A stretch of DNA of 64,000 nt, taken from NCBI GenBank assembly GCA_017442585.1, contig JAFRZM010000011.1:1-64000 (forward strand), given 5' to 3'. This document shows positions 41,260-50,917 of this stretch, piece by piece. Under the pieces are notes generated by a model. It made no database searches. It was not told the origin of the DNA and saw only the letters and a program-made list of their open reading frames with translations. Each line of letters begins with the position of its first letter. The stretch's first letter is position 1. The position numbers were made by a program, and so were the translations under genes. The stretch comes from Lachnospiraceae bacterium (GTDB taxonomy: Bacteria; Bacillota; Clostridia; Lachnospirales; Lachnospiraceae).

Positions 41260-43905
41260 ATGAAATTATCGGTTATTGTCCCTGCATATAATATTGAAAA
41301 TTATATCGGAAGATGTCTTATTTCGCTTATCAATCAGACGGAAAAAGACATCGAGATTATAGTTGTTGATGACGGCAGTACGGACAGAACTGCGGAAATA
41401 ATCGATGAAATAGACGATTTTTATCCGGGGCATTTAAAGATAGTACATAAGGAAAACGGCGGCGCGGCAAACGCGAGAAACGTGGCGCTTACAATGGCGC
41501 ACGGCGATTACATCGGCTTTGTTGACGGTGACGATTATCTTGACCTTACTATGTATGAGCGTATGCTTAAAAAGGCCAAGGAAGATAATGCCGACATTGT
41601 AACTTGCGGTTATTACAGAATACGTGACGGACATTTTTATGCAAAGCAGACGGAAGCGAAGGATTGCTTCCCATCCAAGGCATTGCAGGATTCATCACTT
41701 TTCTTAAATAATGTTCCTTTTCTTTGGAACAAGATATTTAAACGTGAGCTCATAGACCGTGCAGGTGCGTATTTTTATGACGACCTTCGCATCTATGAAG
41801 ATCTCGTTTTTACCTATACGATGATTCTTCATGCAAGATGCGTGTCACAGGTCCCTGAACCTTTCTATAATTATGTAAATCGTGGTGGAAGCCTTACCGA
41901 TAAATTTACGGAGAAGCGCTTTGACCTCTTTAAGGCGTTTGACCATTTAATTGGTGAATTCAGAAAAGCAGACTCTTTCTATCATTTTGAAAAAGAACTC
42001 CAGTACATTTACGAAGAGCATATGTATGTGGTCTTTAAGCAGGGTATAAAAGCGGGAAATCTTCATTTGAAGCATAAATTTATAAATGATGCATTTAAGT
42101 ACGGTGTAGACAATTTCTCCGAGTTTTTGGATAACGATATTTACTTTAAGACAAAAGGCAAAAACATGGACCTCTACCGTAATAAAGAGTATTGGTATGC
42201 GAGAACTTTCTTACCGGATGTGGTAAAGCGCGGTCTTGTAGAAGGTAGACAATTTGTAAGGGAAAAGCACTTTACTTTCTCGGGACAGTATTTCTATGAT
42301 TTTTATTATAGATTTGATGTCAACAAGAAGAGGATATTTATGGTATCGCAGCAGGGCCAGAATCCTTGCGGCAATATTTTCTATATATTGAAGGCGTTAT
42401 GCAACGATCACGATTTTGATGATTACGAGATAGTTATCGGTGTTGCAAAGAATAAAGAATTATCTTTGCGAGAGTTCTTTGGACACTACGGATTAAACTC
42501 AAGAATACGTATTGCCGTTCTTTATACAAATGATCATGCGATGATGATGGCGACTTCAAAGTATCTTATTACGGATACGAGCTTTTCGAACTGGTATGTC
42601 AAGAAGAAAGAGCAGGTAGTTATAAATACATGGCACGGAACACCGCTTAAAACATTGGGACGGGCAACGACGCATGATTACTATGATATAGCGAATGTAC
42701 AGCGTAATTTCCTGTTCTCGGACTATCTTTTATATCCGAACGAATTCATGAAAGAGCAGATGCTGCGTGATTATATGCTTGACGGTATATATGAGGGAAC
42801 AGTGGTTGAGTACGGATATCCGAGAAATGAGATATTCTTTGAAAGAGATAATATCGAGAGGGTACGCCGCGAGTACAAGTTTGACAATAAGAAGGCATAT
42901 GCGTATATGCCGACATACAGAGGCAATGTGCGTTCCGTTAATAAGTCACAGGAAGAGGAAATATCCGAGTACCTTTCGAGAATGGATGCGATGCTTTCGG
43001 ATGATGAGGTTATGTTTGTAAACCTTCATCCGTATCTTGAAAACAAGATTGATTATTCGAAGTATTCATATATTAAGCCATTCCCGAAAAGAATCGAAAC
43101 ATATGAGTTTTTGAATGCGTGTGATGCGCTTATTACGGATTATTCATCTGTGTTCTTTGATTATGCATGCACACGTAAGCCGATATATTTATTTACATAT
43201 GACGAAAAGGAATATTTTGCAGAGCGCGGAGTTTATATAGAACTTGACGAGCTCCCGTTTGTGCGCCTTGGAACGCCGGAGGAGCTTATAACGGCAATAC
43301 ACGAAGAAAAGGGAAGAATGAGCGTCGGATATAATGCATTCGTGGAAAAGTTCTGCCCGCACGACTGTGCTAAAGCCGCAGATAAGTTGATGCGACATAT
43401 TATACTTGGTGAGGAGAATTCCGATATACTCGAGGAAAAAGCGATTAAAAAGGACTATCTTGAAAACCGTGCGGTACTCGTGTTCTCGGAAAACTTCGAT
43501 TCGCTTCTTGATAATAAAGAGTTATTTAAAATCGAAGATATAAGAGATGCGGTACATGAGCCTGATGCCATATTGTACCTGTTTTATGAAACAAGTGAGC
43601 TTCATTCGAATAAATCTTATATAAAGAAGATGCCTAAGGAACTTAGATTTTTTGGTTCGAGAGGCGGATATTCGTTTGCGCCGTTTATAACAGAAGTTAA
43701 ACTTCATAGCTGGAAGAAACGATATAAATATACGGTTGCCGATGTCGAAAATATTTTTAAAGCGAATGAGCAGGCGCTTATGTTTGAGGCAAGAAGGACG
43801 TTTGGCGGATTTACATTTGATCGTGTCGCAAAGATAGGACGAGTGTCGCTCTATGATGAGTTGCGTATTAAGGCTTTAAGAAAGTTGCATAAGATGAATA
43901 ACTAA
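41260..43905 (+). CDS. GT2 glycosyltransferase - CDP-glycerol glycerophosphotransferase fusion
   Basis: An 881-residue fusion. Residues 1-300: GT-A glycosyltransferase 2 with SVIVPAYNIENYI, VVDDGSTDRT and the DxD-like VDGDDYL (about 88-94). Residues about 355-740: glycerophosphotransferase with NTWHGTPLKTLGRA (about 456), GYPRNEIFF, MPTYRGN, NLHPYL and ITDYSSVFFDYA (about 624). Residues 740-881 form an extra helical tail (EEKAIKKDYLENRAVLVFSE) that I do not recognise. A single protein may add a sugar and a glycerol phosphate. Starts 4 bp after the previous gene. Confidence 0.9.
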   Translation: MKLSVIVPAYNIENYIGRCLISLINQTEKDIEIIVVDDGSTDRTAEIIDEIDDFYPGHLKIVHKENGGAANARNVALTMAHGDYIGFVDGDDYLDLTMYERMLKKAKEDNADIVTCGYYRIRDGHFYAKQTEAKDCFPSKALQDSSLFLNNVPFLWNKIFKRELIDRAGAYFYDDLRIYEDLVFTYTMILHARCVSQVPEPFYNYVNRGGSLTDKFTEKRFDLFKAFDHLIGEFRKADSFYHFEKELQYIYEEHMYVVFKQGIKAGNLHLKHKFINDAFKYGVDNFSEFLDNDIYFKTKGKNMDLYRNKEYWYARTFLPDVVKRGLVEGRQFVREKHFTFSGQYFYDFYYRFDVNKKRIFMVSQQGQNPCGNIFYILKALCNDHDFDDYEIVIGVAKNKELSLREFFGHYGLNSRIRIAVLYTNDHAMMMATSKYLITDTSFSNWYVKKKEQVVINTWHGTPLKTLGRATTHDYYDIANVQRNFLFSDYLLYPNEFMKEQMLRDYMLDGIYEGTVVEYGYPRNEIFFERDNIERVRREYKFDNKKAYAYMPTYRGNVRSVNKSQEEEISEYLSRMDAMLSDDEVMFVNLHPYLENKIDYSKYSYIKPFPKRIETYEFLNACDALITDYSSVFFDYACTRKPIYLFTYDEKEYFAERGVYIELDELPFVRLGTPEELITAIHEEKGRMSVGYNAFVEKFCPHDCAKAADKLMRHIILGEENSDILEEKAIKKDYLENRAVLVFSENFDSLLDNKELFKIEDIRDAVHEPDAILYLFYETSELHSNKSYIKKMPKELRFFGSRGGYSFAPFITEVKLHSWKKRYKYTVADVENIFKANEQALMFEARRTFGGFTFDRVAKIGRVSLYDELRIKALRKLHKMNN

Positions 43906-43922
43906 CATAAATTCCGCAAGTG

Positions 43923-43951
43923 TTTACTTTGTGATGTATATAATGTATAAT
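43923..43951 (+). promoter_or_regulatory. Promoter of the giant amidase gene
   Basis: TTTACT (43923-43928), 17 nt, TATAAT (43946-43951). A short palindrome (AATACTAAATGTAGTATT, 43949-43966) overlaps the start of transcription. Confidence 0.65.
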
Positions 43952-44035
43952 ACTAAATGTAGTATTATGTGTGAAAATCTGTCCAAGTATTTGGGTGAGA
44001 GATATAAAGGGTATTAGTAAAAAGGAGTAGTAGTT

Positions 44036-47000
44036 GTGTTAAAGGTATTTAAGAAAATAGGTAAGAAACTTTTGCCGGTGCTGGTTTTGGCAGTGGCCTT
44101 TTTGGTTTGTACAAAGGCGTATGCGTTAAACACGCTTGAAAATGAAGATGATAGCGGGTATAAAGGACAATTATTCGTAAACGAGTTTAATAATCCACGT
44201 TTTAGCGAGTTCCTTATGCCTGTGGCATCGGAAAACAAGAATATTAATTCGGCAGGTTATTTGAAACTCTTGTCAAAGATTGTAGAAGAAAAGCTTGCTG
44301 CAGGTCAGGTTATAGTAATGCTTGACCCGGGACACGGCGGAACAGATCCGGGTGCAAGCGTATATTTTGACGGAACTACGGTTTACCCTTCCGCACCGTC
44401 AAACAATCCAAATGCGTATAAGGTTACGGAAGCCTTATTAAATTATAAAATATCGGTGGCTACACGTGATGCCCTTTCAACATATAACGGTGTAACTGTT
44501 TTAATGACGAGAAACTGGGATTTAAATACAAAGCTTGAAGTCGGAACAAGATGTGAAATGGCAGCAGAAGCGGGAGCGATACTCCTTGTAAGCCAGCATT
44601 TAAATATTTCTACAAAGCATGACGCACACGGTGCGGAAGTATGGTGTCAGAATTCAAACTATAGAGCGGATCTCGGAGCGTGGTCAAAGGAATTCGGTGT
44701 AATAGCATGTAAGCATTTACAGAGTCTCGGACTATATAGCCGTGGTGCCAAAACAAAGAATGCCGATCGTGAAAAGTACGATGACGGATCGGTAGCCGAT
44801 TATTACGGTATAAATAGATATGCAAAGAAACTTGGTGTAACAAGTGTTATCATAGAGCATGCGTTTATGGATCATCAGACTGATTTTGTAAACTTCCTTT
44901 CAACAGATGAGAAGCTTAACAATCTCGGTATGGCAGATTCAAATGCAATTGCGGAATTCCTGGGACTTGGCGAACCTGAAGGAGAACTTGGCGCTGCAAC
45001 TATAGTTGATGCTGCTCCAAACGGTCCGAATTCAATAGAAATTAAGTTCACTTATGAGTCTGAAGTTCGTCCTACAGGATATGCACTTTATCGTTCAACA
45101 GAAGAGTATGGTGAATATACAAAGGTTACAACGGTTACAAATTCGGAAACTTCAATAGTAGACCCTAAGGCTGAGCCGGGAGTACTTTATTATTATAAGG
45201 TTTTGCCGTTTATCAATCGTATAACAGGATACAGAGAAGGTATCTTCAGTAACGTAATGTCTGCAAAGGCCCTCGGTACTCCTATTATGAATGAGATTAC
45301 CAGAGTATCTTCGACGGGTATATATATAAGTTATACCGGTTCTAATAACATGGACGGTTATGTTATATATAGAGCAACCGCAGGAGACAGCGCTTTTACT
45401 GAGATAGCAAGAACGGAGAGTTTGAATTACGTAGACTCTTCGGTAGAAGCGGGTAAGGTTTATGCATATAAGGTTCAGTCTTATGCTACTGTAAACGGTG
45501 CTGTTTCGTATTCGGGATTAAGTAATGCGAAGATGATCGGTACACAGATGGAATATATAAGATATATGTCCGGTACCGAAGTACAGATAGGATGGACACC
45601 GATTGAAGGTGTTCAGGGTTATAACGTATATAGAAAAGCTTACGGAGAAAAAACATATAAACTCCTTGAAAAGCGCGCAGCATCATGGCTTCCGCAGTAT
45701 GTAGATAAGACTGTAAAAGAAGGCGTTAAGTACGAATACATGGTGTGCGCTACGATAAAGGTAGGTTCAGAAGAGATCGAATCCGAAGGCGCATTGATAG
45801 AAACAGGTGAAGCACTTGATACTCCGAAGATTACAAAAGCACAGTGCTATCTTCAGTCAGGCGCGGTAGTTATCGCATGGAGCAGAGTGGAAGGTGCGCA
45901 AGGATATCAGTTATACAGAGCAGAGAAAGCAAGCGATGCGATTGAAAAACTCGCAACAATAAGCGGTGGTGCAAATGTAACATATACCGATACTACAGCA
46001 TCGAAGGATAAGGTTTATCTTTATTATGTACGTGCATTTACAAATGCAGATTCAAAGACAAATTATTCTTCCATGAGTGATTTCGTAATGTCTTCGGTAC
46101 CGATAAGAGGTGCAGTACAAAACGGAGATTCTGCGATAACCGTAGGATGGGTTAAGAAAGAAAACGTCAGTGGATATTATATATACAGACGTGAAGGCTA
46201 TAAAGGCAACTTTGAACTCATAGCCGAAAAGAATGCCGAAAGCGATATGTATCTTGATGAAAACGTAAAGAAGAATACGACATATTGCTATAAGGTAGTA
46301 GGTTACAGAAGTGATTCGGTTACAACCGACGGCAAGACGGTCACACATAATTTTGTTTCGATGGAAGTAAGTTATATCGGTTGTAAGCTTGCAGGTGCAC
46401 CTTCAATCACAAAGTGTAAGCGCGTGAGCGGTGAAAACAAGATTGAGATTGAATGGAAAGAAGTAAGCGGAGCAGTTTCTTATGAGATATATCGTGCGAA
46501 GGATATTAATGAAGAAAGTGTTCTTATAGATACCGTAAAGACAAATTCTTATGTTGATGTAAACGGAATAGAAGCAGATACGACATATTTCTATTACGTA
46601 AAGGCATTATTTAATAAGAATGATGTGGCAGGTTCTACAGGACTTTCGGAACTTGCAATGAGCGGTGTGGGTTTAACAGGATTACATGCACTTGATTCAA
46701 AGTCAATTGAGATGACATGGCCTAAGTCAGCTACATATGACGGAATTAAGATATATAGGAAAAAGCACACAGCAAAGAATTATACTCAGATAGCAACAAT
46801 TGCTAAGTCCGAAGGAAAGTATGTGGATAAGAGCTTAGCTGCAGGTCAGATTTATGATTATAAGCTTGTAACTTACATAAAGGAAAACGGTAAGAAGGTA
46901 GATCAGGATTCTATCGTAGTTACATGTCAGACTCTTTATACACCTACATTAAGCGGTGCGACGATGCGCGCAAACGGTGGTGTAAATCTTGCATGGACCA

Positions 47001-48319
47001 AGATAAGTGCTGCATCGGGATACGAAATTTATCGTTCTTCAACAGGTAAAAGCGGTTCTTTTGAACTTGTAGGTGAGGTTGAAGGAGCACAGACCTTAAA
47101 GTTTCTTGATGAAAGCGCTGAAAAGAATAAGATGTATTATTACACAGTTCGTGCAATACTTAAAAACGGATCACAGGTAAGCAGAAGCAGCTATTGCTCC
47201 TATAAGATTTCGACTGTAAGCACTCCTGTTATAAAGGGAATGAATACCGAAAGCATAAAGGTAACATGGGTTGATGTTGATGGTGCCACAAAGTATACAC
47301 TTTACAGAAGAGTTGACGGTGGCAAGTATTCTGCAGTTAAGACCTTTAAGCCGGGTGTAAAGGAGTATCTTGATAAAGATGTAAAGCTCGGTAAGAAGTA
47401 TGAATATAAGATAGTTGTTACAGACGGTAAGTATACATCGGGATATAGTTATGGCTATGCTGTAACATTACTTGAAAAGGTAAATGATGTTCGTATATGG
47501 TACGACAGTAATTCACATATCGTAACTATTGCATGGCCTAAGATAGAGGGTGCAGACAGATATGAGATTTACAGAAGATCTGAAGAAGAAGAAAAGTATA
47601 CGAAGCTTGTAATGGTTTCGAACCAGACTAATTTTGAGGACAAGACAGCAACAAATTCGGAGCACTATTATTACAGAGTACGTGCTTTAGGATATCAGAA
47701 TTCCGTAACACAGTACGGTACGTTTTCGGATCCTGAGAGAGCGGATACGATAATAGTTAAGCCGGGTGAAGAAGGACTTACACCTATAATGGGTTATTCT
47801 GCAGCAACAATGCAGCAGATGATTAAGTACTTTAATAAATCCGGTAAGAAATTCCCGGATACATATGCTTGCGAAGAATTCGGTAATGTAAAGACCATTG
47901 AAGAATTCGTTAAGATAGTGATCCAGGAAGCAGAGATGGAAGGCGTACGTGCCGATGTTCTTTGTTGTCAGATATTTAAAGAGACGGGATTCTTACAGTT
48001 TGGCGGAGATGTAAAGCCTGAACAGTGTAACTTCGGCGGAATCGGAGCTACGGGTGGCGGAGCCCCGGGTAACTCATTCCCGAATGTACGTATAGGTATA
48101 AGAGCGCAGGTACAGCATCTTAAGCTTTATGCATGCGAGGATCCTCAGTATAAGAACGAGATAGTTGACCCAAGATTCTATAAGGGAATTGCGGGAACAG
48201 CGAAATACGTTGAATGGCTTGGAATAAATGAAAACCCTAACGGTAAGGGATGGGCAACAGGAAAGAATTACGGTTATTCTATAGTTGAAATGATGAAGGT
48301 AATGGCTTCATTACAGTAA
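44036..48319 (+). CDS. Amidase / glucosaminidase autolysin with ten FnIII modules
   Basis: A 1427-residue secreted wall hydrolase. Residues 1-29 are a signal peptide (KLLPVLVLAVAFLVCTKAYA). About 92-305 is an Amidase_3 N-acetylmuramoyl-L-alanine amidase: MLDPGHGGTDPGA, SQHLN, and VIIEHAFMDHQTD with zinc ligands. About 317-1245 holds ten fibronectin III-like modules of ~93 residues, each with a GYxIYR-type strand. About 1250-1427 is a glucosaminidase (QIFKETGFLQFGGDV, NFGGIGATGGG). GTG start after AAGGAGTAGTAGTT. It has its own promoter within the surface-polymer locus and probably remodels peptidoglycan near the polymer. Confidence 0.9.
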   Translation: MLKVFKKIGKKLLPVLVLAVAFLVCTKAYALNTLENEDDSGYKGQLFVNEFNNPRFSEFLMPVASENKNINSAGYLKLLSKIVEEKLAAGQVIVMLDPGHGGTDPGASVYFDGTTVYPSAPSNNPNAYKVTEALLNYKISVATRDALSTYNGVTVLMTRNWDLNTKLEVGTRCEMAAEAGAILLVSQHLNISTKHDAHGAEVWCQNSNYRADLGAWSKEFGVIACKHLQSLGLYSRGAKTKNADREKYDDGSVADYYGINRYAKKLGVTSVIIEHAFMDHQTDFVNFLSTDEKLNNLGMADSNAIAEFLGLGEPEGELGAATIVDAAPNGPNSIEIKFTYESEVRPTGYALYRSTEEYGEYTKVTTVTNSETSIVDPKAEPGVLYYYKVLPFINRITGYREGIFSNVMSAKALGTPIMNEITRVSSTGIYISYTGSNNMDGYVIYRATAGDSAFTEIARTESLNYVDSSVEAGKVYAYKVQSYATVNGAVSYSGLSNAKMIGTQMEYIRYMSGTEVQIGWTPIEGVQGYNVYRKAYGEKTYKLLEKRAASWLPQYVDKTVKEGVKYEYMVCATIKVGSEEIESEGALIETGEALDTPKITKAQCYLQSGAVVIAWSRVEGAQGYQLYRAEKASDAIEKLATISGGANVTYTDTTASKDKVYLYYVRAFTNADSKTNYSSMSDFVMSSVPIRGAVQNGDSAITVGWVKKENVSGYYIYRREGYKGNFELIAEKNAESDMYLDENVKKNTTYCYKVVGYRSDSVTTDGKTVTHNFVSMEVSYIGCKLAGAPSITKCKRVSGENKIEIEWKEVSGAVSYEIYRAKDINEESVLIDTVKTNSYVDVNGIEADTTYFYYVKALFNKNDVAGSTGLSELAMSGVGLTGLHALDSKSIEMTWPKSATYDGIKIYRKKHTAKNYTQIATIAKSEGKYVDKSLAAGQIYDYKLVTYIKENGKKVDQDSIVVTCQTLYTPTLSGATMRANGGVNLAWTKISAASGYEIYRSSTGKSGSFELVGEVEGAQTLKFLDESAEKNKMYYYTVRAILKNGSQVSRSSYCSYKISTVSTPVIKGMNTESIKVTWVDVDGATKYTLYRRVDGGKYSAVKTFKPGVKEYLDKDVKLGKKYEYKIVVTDGKYTSGYSYGYAVTLLEKVNDVRIWYDSNSHIVTIAWPKIEGADRYEIYRRSEEEEKYTKLVMVSNQTNFEDKTATNSEHYYYRVRALGYQNSVTQYGTFSDPERADTIIVKPGEEGLTPIMGYSAATMQQMIKYFNKSGKKFPDTYACEEFGNVKTIEEFVKIVIQEAEMEGVRADVLCCQIFKETGFLQFGGDVKPEQCNFGGIGATGGGAPGNSFPNVRIGIRAQVQHLKLYACEDPQYKNEIVDPRFYKGIAGTAKYVEWLGINENPNGKGWATGKNYGYSIVEMMKVMASLQ

Positions 48320-48346
48320 AAATAATAAATCAGGGAGGTAGTGCAT

Positions 48347-49732
48347 ATGACAAAGCGGTATCACAAGTTTGAGGCTACGGGCTGGTTTTTGACCAAGTCC
48401 ACGTTATATGTGCTGCTTCTTTTTACGTTTAACTATATACTCGGATTCGATAATATAGGTTTGACGAGACTTTCAAGAACCTTAGGTATCGCAGTTACGA
48501 CGTTCGTTGCATTCGAGTTTTTGTTTATCAAAGCGTACGGCGGATATGATATTGGAAGAAGAAAGTCAAAACCTATTCTTTTTTCGATATTCCTTGCGAC
48601 TGTGCTTACGGATATTATCTGCTATATCGAGGTCATGATCATGAGGGTTAACTTCGCGTCAGTTCGTGGTTTTGCCTTAAGAAGATTGGATCTTTTATTA
48701 TACGTTGTTATTGTACAGTTCATACTGATACTTATATTTACCTATGCGGGAAATCATATATTCTTCCTTGTGCATGAGCCTGAGAGATGTCTTGTTATAA
48801 CATCATCACAGAAGTATCTCGATGAGGTTGTAAAGGTTGTATCAAAGCTTAAAAAGCAGTACAACATCGTAAATGCGGTTCATTTTAAGAATCCTGATAT
48901 GAAGGAACTTATTCGTGATGTAGATACGCTTTTTATATCTGAAGTTCCTGCAGGAGAAAGAGCTGCAATCCTGCATTACGCATATAAATGCCAGAAGAAC
49001 GTATATCTTACGCCCGAGATAGAAGATATAATGCAGATGAATTCGAAAGAATATCAGATAGACGATGCGGTAATGGTTAATTACCTGGGAAGAACTTTTA
49101 CCTATGAACAGCGTGTCGCAAAAAGACTTTTTGATATATTCATTTCAGTTGTAACGCTTGTTCTTGCATCACCGATACTTCTCGTTGCGGCTATTTTAAT
49201 TAAAGCCGAAGACGGAGGATCAATTATTTATAAGCAGGCAAGAGCGACGATTAACGGTCGTATATTTGACGTATATAAACTTCGTACGATGAAGGAGAAT
49301 GATAATTCTCATTCGGCAACGATAAACGATGACAGAATTACCAAGATTGGTAAAGTGCTTAGACGTACCAGAATAGATGAGATTCCGCAGATTTATAATG
49401 TATTAAAGGGTGATATGTCGTTTGTGGGACCGCGCCCTGAAATGGTAAAGAATGTTGAAAAGTATACCGAGCAGTTACCGGAGTTTGAATATAGACTTCG
49501 TGTAAAGGCAGGTTTAACAGGATATGCGCAGATCGCAGGTAAGTATAATACGACACCGCGTGATAAGCTTATCATGGATATGATTTATATTGAGAAATTC
49601 TCAATATTACTGGATTTAAAATTAATACTTAAAACAGTGGTTGCAGTGCTTTCACCTGATTCTTCGGAAGGATTCAAGGATGAAGAAGGCAACTGCCTTG
49701 GAATAACGCTTGATATGACGGGAGCAGAGTAG
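48347..49732 (+). CDS. Polyprenyl-phosphate sugar-1-phosphate transferase (priming)
   Basis: A 461-residue membrane protein: four or five N-terminal helices (about 10-140), a Rossmann-like CoA-binding-type middle (about 140-245), and a C-terminal bacterial sugar transferase domain (from KRLFDIFISVVTLVLASP, about 258). The domain has YKLRTMKEN, LRRTRIDEIPQIYNVLKGD, GPRPE and VKAGLTGYAQ, the catalytic Asp-Glu and phosphate-binding motifs. It starts polymer synthesis on undecaprenyl phosphate. ATG 48347 follows AGGGAGGTAGTGCAT; a GTG at 48341 is in frame. It may prime the polymer of this locus. Confidence 0.92.
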   Translation: MTKRYHKFEATGWFLTKSTLYVLLLFTFNYILGFDNIGLTRLSRTLGIAVTTFVAFEFLFIKAYGGYDIGRRKSKPILFSIFLATVLTDIICYIEVMIMRVNFASVRGFALRRLDLLLYVVIVQFILILIFTYAGNHIFFLVHEPERCLVITSSQKYLDEVVKVVSKLKKQYNIVNAVHFKNPDMKELIRDVDTLFISEVPAGERAAILHYAYKCQKNVYLTPEIEDIMQMNSKEYQIDDAVMVNYLGRTFTYEQRVAKRLFDIFISVVTLVLASPILLVAAILIKAEDGGSIIYKQARATINGRIFDVYKLRTMKENDNSHSATINDDRITKIGKVLRRTRIDEIPQIYNVLKGDMSFVGPRPEMVKNVEKYTEQLPEFEYRLRVKAGLTGYAQIAGKYNTTPRDKLIMDMIYIEKFSILLDLKLILKTVVAVLSPDSSEGFKDEEGNCLGITLDMTGAE

Positions 49733-49756
49733 CTTTTATACGGGGAGGAAGAATAA

Positions 49757-50914
49757 ATGGCTGACGTTTTTTCCTATATAGACTGGCGTGGAGACCTGAT
49801 ATTTAAGAAGTCAATGTTTAATGAAGTGGACAATCTTATCTTTTCGATATTAAGCTATTGTCCTTTTGACGGAATATTGGCGGCAAATGAAGAAGATGTA
49901 AGAAAAGGATTGCCGGTGAGCCTTTCACTTTTTGAAGCAGCGGATCGCTTCTATACGAAGCATACAATGGAAGAAGTGGAGAAGATGCCGACATCAAGAA
50001 AGCGCGGGGCGAATATTCTTTTCGCTATGTCTAAGGTTAAGAGATTTCGTGATGTTATAATCTGTGATTACGTGAGTGTGCTTTCAGATGAAGCAGGGCA
50101 GCAGTTTAGCGCGGTGACATTCGACCTTTTGACGGATGCAATGTATGTGGCTTTTCGCGGAACCGACGATTCTGTTGTCGGTTGGAAGGAAGATTTTTAT
50201 ATAGGTATAAGTTCGCATATTCCTTCACAGGTTTCGGCTTTAAATTACTTTAAAGCGGAGGCCATTAAAAATCCGAGGAGAAAGTTCTTTATCGGAGGAC
50301 ATTCAAAAGGCGGTAACTTAGCTGTATATGCTGCAACAGAATGCAATAAGAGATTAAAGAACCGTATCATCAGAGTATATAATAATGACGGCCCGGGATT
50401 CAGAAAAGAATTTATAGAGCGTGATGTATATAAGGATATCTTACCGAAGGTAAGAACGATTGTGCCGGAAGATTCAATAATAGGAATGCTTCTTGAACAC
50501 GAAGAAGAATATACGGTTGTGCGTTCGACGGCTTCAGGCGGTATGCAGCATAACGGATTTACCTGGGAAGTTTTGGGTAAGCATTTTATATATCTTGAAG
50601 ATACTTCAAAGCAAAGCAAACGTGTGCAAAAGATTATAAAGGAATGGCTTGAAGGTCTTCCGAATGACAAGTTTAAGATTGCGGTAGACACGATGTTTGA
50701 CATGATCTGGGAACTTGGAATGGAGTCATTTGAGGACGTTAAGACCAAGCCTATGAAGAAGGCATATGATGCGCTTAGAGATCTTTCACACATGGATGAA
50801 GAAAAGAAAAAGATTGTAAAAGACACGATAAAACTATTATTAAAGTCGGGAACGAATACCGTATGGCAGGAGATCCCTAACCCATTCGAGAAGGACGAGA
50901 TTTCAGAGGACTAA
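49757..50914 (+). CDS. DUF2974 (Mbeg1-like) alpha/beta hydrolase
   Basis: A 385-residue protein of the DUF2974/Mbeg1-like group, related to lipases. N-terminal FSYIDWRGDLIFKKSMFNEVD is characteristic; FRGTDDSVVGWKED (about 135) and the nucleophile elbow GGHSKGGNLAVYA (Ser in GHSKG, about 178) follow. NNDGPGF and the basic C-terminus complete the family pattern. No signal peptide, so cytoplasmic; substrate unknown. It starts 24 bp after the sugar transferase and ends 3 bp before the helicase gene. Confidence 0.85.
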   Translation: MADVFSYIDWRGDLIFKKSMFNEVDNLIFSILSYCPFDGILAANEEDVRKGLPVSLSLFEAADRFYTKHTMEEVEKMPTSRKRGANILFAMSKVKRFRDVIICDYVSVLSDEAGQQFSAVTFDLLTDAMYVAFRGTDDSVVGWKEDFYIGISSHIPSQVSALNYFKAEAIKNPRRKFFIGGHSKGGNLAVYAATECNKRLKNRIIRVYNNDGPGFRKEFIERDVYKDILPKVRTIVPEDSIIGMLLEHEEEYTVVRSTASGGMQHNGFTWEVLGKHFIYLEDTSKQSKRVQKIIKEWLEGLPNDKFKIAVDTMFDMIWELGMESFEDVKTKPMKKAYDALRDLSHMDEEKKKIVKDTIKLLLKSGTNTVWQEIPNPFEKDEISED

Positions 50915-50917
50915 AAG

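Noticed and set aside
45000..47760. Recent tandem DNA duplication in the FnIII region of the amidase
   Set aside because: The ten modules share protein motifs but differ greatly at DNA level, so the duplications are old.
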